From positions 1 through 64,000 of the forward strand of contig CAOKHZ010000007.1 in NCBI GenBank assembly GCA_948468385.1: DNA of 64,000 nt, in the 5' to 3' direction. A model generated the notes under the pieces. The model made no database searches. It was not told where the DNA came from and saw nothing but the letters and a program-made list of their open reading frames with translations. This DNA is from an uncultured Faecalicatena sp. (lineage in GTDB: Bacteria > Bacillota > Clostridia > Lachnospirales > Lachnospiraceae). Shown here piece by piece: positions 58,361 through 64,000 of the stretch. Both the position numbers and the translations under genes were made by a program. Position 1 is the first letter of the stretch; the number at the start of each line of letters is the position of its first letter.

Positions 58361-59883
58361 CCCTCTCCTTCCACATATGAATTTAGTTTCTCAGTCAACT
58401 TATCCATTAACTTGGAAATATTTTCATAACATAAACCATAAACATTTAAAGGCTTCCCATAAGGATTCAAAACCTCTTCGTCTTCTCCGACAAATTCGTT
58501 GACCGTATAAATGCTGACCGCCTCCTCGTACTCTGCAAGTATTTTGTTTTTCTGCGCCTCATCCATCGTCAAAACCAAGATGTCATCCGCAACCTCCGTC
58601 TCCGAAAACGGAATCGACTTATACTCGCCCAACGACATGCCGTTACTTCTCATGACAGCCTCGGCCTTGGGATTTATCGGTTCCGGGAACAAAACAATTA
58701 TCCCCCGAGAATCAATGACATATTCCTGCCGAAGATGCCGCTGCCGTAATATTTCCGCAGCCATGGGCCCCCTGCACGTATCCGACTGGCTGACAAACAC
58801 GATTCGCCTATACCTCTGCCTGCGCACGATTTCGACGGCCGGAATGCGCAAATGCCCGGCAGCCTTGTCCAACCTGTTCATAATGGCATTGCCAATCCCC
58901 CGCATGGCAAAGGACTCGCTATAAATTTCATCCACGCCCTCGCCGTCAAACTCCCGTAAGACCGCAAAAAGATTTTTTGCGATGGTCCTCTCGTCTTCCC
59001 GGCTTCCCACATTTTTTATAATACCTTTGGAATAATAATGGATCGTCTCGTCCGTCGCGATAATCCCGGTCTTTTTTCCATTGTTCACGGCATCATAAAC
59101 CAATTGGCGAATCGCCAGCACTTCCTCACGGATATTGCCTTCCACGATTGTCAATTTCGCGTTTGGCGCGTAATGGCGATATTTCATTCCCGGCGCCTTC
59201 GGTGCCTTCTCACTCTCCGGCCCAAGAATTGTCTCGTCGATGCCCACCATGCCAACAACCTTCTCCAACATACCCGCCGTGATGGCTCCTGGACGCAAAA
59301 TCACGGGCGGCTCCACCGTCATGTCCAGAACCGTCGATTCCAGTCCAATCTCCACGCTTCCGCCGTCGAGTATCATGTCAATCTTCCCCGACAAATCCTC
59401 CTCGACATGCTCCGCCTTGGTCGGGCTGGGCCGTCCCGACGTATTGGCACTCGGCGCCGACACGTAACCGCCGGATGCCAAAATCAATTCCCGGGCGATC
59501 CCATCGCTCGGCATCCGCACGGCAACCGTGTCAAGCCCTCCCGTCGTCCCATAAGGCACTTTCTCGGCCTTCTTAAAAATCATCGTCAGCGGCCCCGGCC
59601 AAAACCGCCTCGCAAGTGCCACCGCACTCTCCGGAACGTCTACCGCGATTTCCTTCAATGCCTCATATTCCGCGATGTGTACGATTAACGGGTTATCCGA
59701 GGGTCTTCCTTTTGCCGCATAGGTCTTCTTTGCCGCCTCCTCATCCAGCGCATTGGCTCCCAAGCCATACACGGTCTCCGTCGGAAATGCCACCAGGCCG
59801 CCTTGCCTTATAATCTCGCCCGCCCTTTGTATCACCTGCATGTCGATTCTGTTCTTATTTACTTTCTCAATCATCGTATTCAT
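58357..59883 (-). CDS. Sua5/TsaC threonylcarbamoyl-AMP synthase fused to a degenerate LMW phosphatase domain
   Basis: Residues 15-340 are a complete Sua5: GGLVAFPTETVYGLGANA, KGRPSDNPL, SAPSANTSGRPSPT, then the Sua5 C-terminal domain with YRHYAPNAKLTIVEG. It makes threonylcarbamoyl-AMP for the t6A modification of tRNA. Residues 355-508 resemble low-molecular-weight protein phosphatases, but the nucleophile cysteine of the C-x5-R loop is Ser365 (SQSDTCRGP, Arg at 371). The general acid Asp of the usual DPY/DPF motif is Asn473 (NPYG). The phosphatase half is thus probably inactive. No ribosome-binding site is visible before the ATG. Confidence 0.9.
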   Translation of the reverse strand: MNTMIEKVNKNRIDMQVIQRAGEIIRQGGLVAFPTETVYGLGANALDEEAAKKTYAAKGRPSDNPLIVHIAEYEALKEIAVDVPESAVALARRFWPGPLTMIFKKAEKVPYGTTGGLDTVAVRMPSDGIARELILASGGYVSAPSANTSGRPSPTKAEHVEEDLSGKIDMILDGGSVEIGLESTVLDMTVEPPVILRPGAITAGMLEKVVGMVGIDETILGPESEKAPKAPGMKYRHYAPNAKLTIVEGNIREEVLAIRQLVYDAVNNGKKTGIIATDETIHYYSKGIIKNVGSREDERTIAKNLFAVLREFDGEGVDEIYSESFAMRGIGNAIMNRLDKAAGHLRIPAVEIVRRQRYRRIVFVSQSDTCRGPMAAEILRQRHLRQEYVIDSRGIIVLFPEPINPKAEAVMRSNGMSLGEYKSIPFSETEVADDILVLTMDEAQKNKILAEYEEAVSIYTVNEFVGEDEEVLNPYGKPLNVYGLCYENISKLMDKLTEKLNSYVEGEG

Positions 59884-59896
59884 AATTTTGATTATA
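59881..59896 (-). promoter_or_regulatory. -10 box placed for a leaderless mRNA of the Sua5 fusion gene
   Basis: On the minus strand TATAAT (59896-59891) lies only 7 bases before the ATG (59883), about where transcription should begin. The -35 is weak (TTTTCA 17 bases further). No Shine-Dalgarno sequence exists. Confidence 0.45.
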
Positions 59897-59983
59897 CCAT
59901 CATTCCAAACAAATGAAAACCATTATTTCCATCCATTTTTCTGATTCGTCTCTCTTTATCCGCATCTTTCTGATTCATTTTGC

Positions 59984-60724
59984 TCATTCATTTTTCTTAT
60001 CCGCATCTTCCTTATCCGTCTCCTCTTGCATGTCGCCTCCTATATATCTCATAATCCCCTTGGCAATCGCTTCCGCGAGCTGATCCTGATACTCTTCCGT
60101 CACAAGCAAATCCGCCTCGTCGGGATTACTTAAAAAACCGCATTCCACAATGATGACCGGCACGTCTGTCCGCTTGAGCATGTAATATGTATCATTAGCC
60201 TTTTCCTTGCGCTTGTTGTCGGCATCCACGTCAAGCAGGGCGTTTTGCATAATTTGGGCCGCTTTTTCCCCATCTGTGGAGTTGGTATAATAAAACACCT
60301 GAGCCCCATGCACTTCCGCGGACGAATAGCTGTTTTGGTGTACGCTGACCGCCAACGCCGGCTTTTTTTCATTAATAATTGCCACGCGTTTCTGCATATC
60401 CTCGCTTTTTGAATCCGCAAGACTTCCCTCGTCTTCCCTCGTCATGATTACCGTCACGCCCTGATCTTCCAGTATTTTTTTTAATTTTTGTGCAATCTTC
60501 AAGTTCACGTCCGACTCATTTACCCCGTTTACGCCCACCTTTCCGGGATCTTTCCCTCCATGGCCGCTGTCTATGACGACAAGGTTGTTCGCGCCCGCCT
60601 TACCCGACACTTGCTCGTACAATCTTTCCCCGGCCGTCTGGCTCAAAAAAATAATACCAGCCAAAGCCGCCATCAGTACGACAATTCCCAGTTTTTTTCG
60701 CAAAAAAACATCCCCTTTCAGCAT
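59984..60724 (-). CDS. N-acetylmuramoyl-L-alanine amidase, CwlD-like
   Basis: A 246-residue amidase_3 enzyme with an N-terminal membrane anchor (LGIVVLMAALAGIIFLSQ) and zinc ligands in VVIDSGHGGKDPG, NESDVNLKI and SVHQNS, plus the catalytic Glu in VIIVECGFLSNPDEADLL. CwlD makes muramic lactam in the spore cortex. The C-terminal tail is acidic and lysine-rich. Start ATG at 60724 follows AAGGGG; a TTG at 60703 is also possible. Confidence 0.85.
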   Translation of the reverse strand: MLKGDVFLRKKLGIVVLMAALAGIIFLSQTAGERLYEQVSGKAGANNLVVIDSGHGGKDPGKVGVNGVNESDVNLKIAQKLKKILEDQGVTVIMTREDEGSLADSKSEDMQKRVAIINEKKPALAVSVHQNSYSSAEVHGAQVFYYTNSTDGEKAAQIMQNALLDVDADNKRKEKANDTYYMLKRTDVPVIIVECGFLSNPDEADLLVTEEYQDQLAEAIAKGIMRYIGGDMQEETDKEDADKKNE

Positions 60725-60861
60725 ACCGCCCCTTGCCAGGCCGATTACCGCCCGCATAGGTAACGTTCTTATCAAATATATGCCAAAAGGAGACGTTTCT
60801 TTCTTTGTTTTTCAATAACTTTTCACGGGAAACCACTCTTTCAGGGTATGAAAGGCAGCCT

Positions 60862-62688
60862 TTAATTCACGTATTGAAGAATCAAGTCCCAGACGGCGGA
60901 ATCCTCCTGCCCGAGTTTCCACTCTGCCACCCCGGCCAGCTTTTCGCCCCGAATCAGCTTCAGCCTTTCCTCCAAGGATGACAAGTCCTCGAGCCAAATC
61001 TTATAGGTTCCCCCATCCGCATCCCACTGGGCATAATTTTGCTTCGTCTCTTCGTCCCACTGGGCAGAAACACCGGCCATTTCCAAAGTGCTCCTCGCGT
61101 CATACATCGTCAACGCCGTACTGGTGACGGCCGTCTGAAACTCGGCCGCTTCAGTTCCTTCCTGTTCGGCCAGTTCTTCCTCCGTCTTCGGCCGCTCAAA
61201 CCAAAGCCTTGTGTAAAACGGAACGGCTACCACCAATTTCTGGTTTGGTACGCTTTTCAAGGCATCCTCGATGCCTTGTTTTACGTAATTGTACGATGCC
61301 ACCGAACCAGCCGTATAAGAACCGGCCGTATGCTCGTCATACCCCATGATGATGACGTAATCCGCCACGATTCCCTGTTCTTCCAAATCATAATGCTCGT
61401 TATAAACTTGCGGAACATAATTATCTATCGAAAGCACGAGTCCGTTTTGCCTGCACTTCACCGATAACTCCCGCACGAATTGAATATAATGCTCTCCGCA
61501 CTGTGGGGACACCAGTTCAAAATCCAGATTTACGCCGTCAATGCCTGACTGCAAGGCCTGCGCAATTACCTGATTTACCAAACGCTCCCTATGGGAAGTG
61601 TAACTAAGTAACTGGTATGTCTCGTCATAAGAACTGATGCCGCCGTCAAAGTCCCTAAGGGTCGCCCACACGTCCAGGTTAGACTGGTGTGCATAGTTGA
61701 CATAAGAGGAGCTTGCAATCGAATTGATATTGCCCTCCGTGTCCGCGACGGAAAACCACGTCGGTGCAATCGTCGTCAGTCCTTTCGTGCCGGCAATCGT
61801 CTCCAACACGAAATTATTCGAATAATCACTGGTCACGTTATGCCACGCCATGTTAATCGTATAATCAACCGAGATATTCGTATACTGTGGTTCCACAAAC
61901 GCCCGATCCACGATTACCTGCCGCATGTTCTTCAACGAGCTCGAAGGAACGTATCCGATAAATCCGTCAGCAGTTGCTATCTTCTGCCAATCGTCCTCGT
62001 CTTCCAAAACCGTCACGATATCCGCCTTTTTGGCAGTCGTCAAAATAGGGCTCTTTACACCGCCCAAGCAACGCACCGCCGTGTCACGCTTCAAATCCGC
62101 CACCGTCTTTTCATGAAAATCATTCGTGATAACCACCCGGTTCGGGTTCTCATACGCATTATAATCCATATCCGTATACTGCAAAATAAACGGCACCGCG
62201 ATATAAGCGGTCTTGCCTTCTGTTTTAAGAATCACATAATCTTCGCTCTTCTTTTCCATAATTTCCGTATAATCCTTGCTTCCAACCGCGACCGACACGT
62301 TGCCAGTGGGAAGGGTATAGAGCAAGACGTTCTCATTGGAATCCCAATAAAACCTCTTGTTTACATAATCCCTGATGACGGAATACTCCAAATAAACCTG
62401 CCCGTCTATGTTTCTGCAGGAAGAAATGCCATCCTCTCTCTCGATGAGCTGATTATTAATCACCACCGCATAATCTTCGTCGTTCACCAAACCATAATAT
62501 TCTTTCAAATCCGCTTTCTCATTTGATGGACTATACCTGTTCCAAATGAAACTCCCTCCGATTGCGGCAACGATAAGGACGACCGCCATCACCGCGACAA
62601 GCCTCATGTTCCTCTGCCGTCTTCTCGCGCGGCGGTACATCTGCCTTTTCTTCGCCTGCGCCCTACTGCGTTTTTCTCTTTCGTCCAT
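60862..62688 (-). CDS. membrane-anchored GH18 glycosidase with SH3-like region
   Basis: A 608-residue protein with a basic cytoplasmic head (AQAKKRQMYRRARRRQRN), one membrane helix (LVAVMAVVLIVAAIGGSF), a copper-amine-oxidase-like/SH3 region (KADIVTVLEDEDDWQKIATADGFIGYVPSSSL) and a C-terminal GH18 barrel. Its catalytic motif is SGIDGVNLDFEL with Glu as acid, and MGYDEHTAGSY lies further on. Relatives (YaaH, YdhD) act on spore cortex or wall glycan. The ATG at 62688 follows AGGAGG by 6 bases. cwlD is directly downstream. Confidence 0.85.
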   Translation of the reverse strand: MDEREKRSRAQAKKRQMYRRARRRQRNMRLVAVMAVVLIVAAIGGSFIWNRYSPSNEKADLKEYYGLVNDEDYAVVINNQLIEREDGISSCRNIDGQVYLEYSVIRDYVNKRFYWDSNENVLLYTLPTGNVSVAVGSKDYTEIMEKKSEDYVILKTEGKTAYIAVPFILQYTDMDYNAYENPNRVVITNDFHEKTVADLKRDTAVRCLGGVKSPILTTAKKADIVTVLEDEDDWQKIATADGFIGYVPSSSLKNMRQVIVDRAFVEPQYTNISVDYTINMAWHNVTSDYSNNFVLETIAGTKGLTTIAPTWFSVADTEGNINSIASSSYVNYAHQSNLDVWATLRDFDGGISSYDETYQLLSYTSHRERLVNQVIAQALQSGIDGVNLDFELVSPQCGEHYIQFVRELSVKCRQNGLVLSIDNYVPQVYNEHYDLEEQGIVADYVIIMGYDEHTAGSYTAGSVASYNYVKQGIEDALKSVPNQKLVVAVPFYTRLWFERPKTEEELAEQEGTEAAEFQTAVTSTALTMYDARSTLEMAGVSAQWDEETKQNYAQWDADGGTYKIWLEDLSSLEERLKLIRGEKLAGVAEWKLGQEDSAVWDLILQYVN

Positions 62689-62764
62689 ACCATACCTCCT
62701 ACTGGTCGCTTCAAACGTTATCAAGTATGATTATACCAGTATTCTTTACGGTTTTCTACAAAAG

Positions 62765-63034
62765 TTATACATTTTTTTGATAATCTGACATAAGGGGGTA
62801 GTACAGATCATCTTTTATGTCCGAATTTACGTTTACAAAAGAAAGAGATTCCACATGACCTTCCGGATTCCATTCATAGTCCCGCATGTAACTGCCAGTC
62901 TCCCTGGCCATCAGTTCACTCACCACCTGCATCGGGCTTGCATGGTTTCCATCAATCAAAATACAAACTCCGCTTTTTTCATAATCTTCCAATTCCGTAT
63001 ACAGAGTATCGTAGGTCGTGTCTTTTTTATCCAT
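62765..63034 (-). CDS. small acidic protein of unknown function
   Basis: An 89-residue soluble protein I do not recognise. It is acidic, with YDTLYTELEDYEKSGVCILIDG, SPMQVVSELMARETGSYMRDYEW and a C-terminal SFVNVNSDIKDDLYYP. No membrane segment or metal motif. ATG at 63034 follows GAGAGGAG; a longer frame starts 17 codons earlier without a ribosome-binding site. It is 77 bases upstream of the GH18 gene, perhaps co-transcribed. Confidence 0.6.
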   Translation of the reverse strand: MDKKDTTYDTLYTELEDYEKSGVCILIDGNHASPMQVVSELMARETGSYMRDYEWNPEGHVESLSFVNVNSDIKDDLYYPLMSDYQKNV

Positions 63035-63107
63035 TATGTTCCGCTCCTCTCTTTGCCGGTTCTGATAAATATGACTGCCGCGCATTCTTAATAAAACCGG
63101 AGGTATC

Positions 63108-63224
63108 GTGACATGCCCAAGAATGCTACGACAGGAAGACCGCCTGAACCTGACGCAAAATGATTCATCCTTTTTAGAGTTCGTCCCGGATGCCGGGATG
63201 CCTGAGTATCTGAAAAAATCTTAG
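63108..63224 (+). CDS. possible 38-codon small open reading frame
   Basis: A GTG at 63108 follows GGAGG by 4 bases. The product would contain LRQEDRLNLTQNDSSFLEFV and end in DAGMPEYLKKS. No homologue is known to me and the short spacer between ribosome-binding site and start weakens the call. The remaining DNA to 63458 is AT-rich and shows nothing I can name. Confidence 0.25.
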   Translation: MTCPRMLRQEDRLNLTQNDSSFLEFVPDAGMPEYLKKS

Positions 63225-63458
63225 AATCCTTTTTGAATTTTTTTCATTCAAACTGTACCATTTTGTTTAAACAGTACGATTCCCCATAAATAATGAGAAT
63301 AAACAAGCCTCCTTTCGCATATATTTATTTACCACGGCTGCATCTTCTGTATCTGCCATTATAGGAACCCATCTAGCAAATTTCAATGTGTTTTTTGTTG
63401 ATAACTACTACTTTTTTGTTAATAAAATGTGAATATTGAAAGGAATTGCAGCTTTTTC

Positions 63459-63487
63459 TTTACATTATGGCAGTTTTTGTTTATACT
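63459..63487 (+). promoter_or_regulatory. promoter of mecA
   Basis: TTTACA (63459-63464), a 17-base spacer and TATACT (63482-63487), about 49 bases before the ATG. Confidence 0.65.
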
Positions 63488-63535
63488 AATAGTGACTTTT
63501 TTTACTTTAAATTAAATTCAGAAGGATGTGATTCT

Positions 63536-64000
63536 ATGAAAATTGAAAAACTGAATGAAAATCAAATCCGTTGCACGTTGACGCGTGCGGATTTGGCGGC
63601 ACGTCATCTGAAATTAAGTGAACTTGCGTATGGTACGGAAAAAGCCAAGTCCTTATTCCGCGACATGATGCAACAAGCATCTTTTGACTTTGGTTTTGAA
63701 GCTGAAGATATTCCTTTGATGATAGAGGCGATTCCTGTTTCCGCCGATTCCATTGTGTTAATCATCACCAAAGTAGAGGATCCGGAAGAATTGGACACCC
63801 GTTTTTCCAAATTTACGTCAGGCAACGACACGTTCCATGGACTGCCTGAGCCGTTTAACAAATTGGAAGGCGCGGAAGGCTTCCTCGACCTGCTTAACAA
63901 AGTCAAAGAGGCCGCGGCCAGTGTCACGAGAGAACAGCAACAAACGGAATCTCCAGACGTAAAACTTTTTTCCTTCGACGGAATTGACCGCGTCATACAA
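63536..64000 (+). CDS. mecA: adaptor protein MecA, N-terminal part (runs off the window)
   Basis: The frame stays open to the last base (155 codons). It begins MKIEKLNENQIRCTLTRADL, then FRDMMQQASFDFGFEAEDIPLMIEAIPVS, as in MecA of Firmicutes. MecA delivers substrates to the ClpC protease and controls competence or sporulation factors. In the visible part the N-terminal substrate-binding domain and the start of the linker are complete; the ClpC-binding C-terminal domain lies beyond 64000. AGAAGGATG precedes the ATG. Confidence 0.85.
   Translation, partial: MKIEKLNENQIRCTLTRADLAARHLKLSELAYGTEKAKSLFRDMMQQASFDFGFEAEDIPLMIEAIPVSADSIVLIITKVEDPEELDTRFSKFTSGNDTFHGLPEPFNKLEGAEGFLDLLNKVKEAAASVTREQQQTESPDVKLFSFDGIDRVIQ

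Overview
The window looks like chromosome from an anaerobic, spore-forming clostridium, most likely a Lachnospiraceae relative. The evidence is the mix of families: DUF4867, YjfB, TSCPD, DUF5702 and DUF6382 proteins, PD-(D/E)XK 'transposase-type' nucleases, BofA and CwlD sporulation genes, MecA, and strong sigma-A promoters of the TTGACA-17-TATAAT type. There is no phage or plasmid backbone. Base composition is moderate with GC-rich genes and AT-rich spacers. The taxonomic call is an inference from gene families, not from a marker gene.

Layout. 1-7 kb: a truncated Fic gene, DUF2325, a ketopantoate-reductase-like gene behind a possible attenuator, bioY with a BirA-like operator, recQ and two overlapping RlaP-type nucleotidyltransferases. 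7-11 kb: a sugar cluster (FGGY kinase, fucose/arabinose-isomerase-like protein, DUF4867). 11.3-23.1 kb: the most unusual region. Two convergent gene sets each carry a 400-residue and a 579-to-595-residue member of the 2-hydroxyacyl-CoA dehydratase / benzoyl-CoA reductase family plus a small one-helix membrane protein. Around them are a radical-enzyme activase, a 2-enoate reductase, a CooC-type nickel ATPase, a CooT-like protein, a histidine-rich CooJ-like protein and a free-standing domain related to acetyl-CoA synthase beta. No carbon monoxide dehydrogenase is present. One of the large subunits is interrupted by a single in-frame TAG.

23-30.6 kb: two AraC regulators divergent from a GH31 glucosidase, deoB with an odd insertion, tRNA-Ala(CGC), a LysM protein, a candidate small RNA and a RelB/YoeB-type toxin-antitoxin pair. 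30.4-41 kb: yjfB, ksgA, tatD, an ECF sigma factor with a membrane beta-propeller partner, a YbhJ-like aconitase, an FHA protein, a decayed pgi and an unknown membrane protein. 41-48.6 kb: a PD-(D/E)XK nuclease gene with a recent 0.5-kb tandem duplication, a TSCPD protein, a short inverted-repeat element, two related secreted-type proteins, murG, a second ECF sigma factor, a HIT protein and an orphan histidine kinase.

48.6-57.5 kb: a complete Gram-positive Tad pilus operon (tadZ, tadA, tadB, tadC, flp, DUF5702, two TadE-like proteins, prepilin peptidase, DUF6382) behind a strong promoter and a 230-nt leader. 57.5-64 kb: bofA, dCMP deaminase, a Sua5 fused to a phosphatase-like domain lacking its catalytic cysteine, cwlD, a GH18 spore-wall type enzyme, a small unknown protein and the start of mecA. 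Coordinates for starts were adjusted where a Shine-Dalgarno sequence clearly favoured an internal codon.
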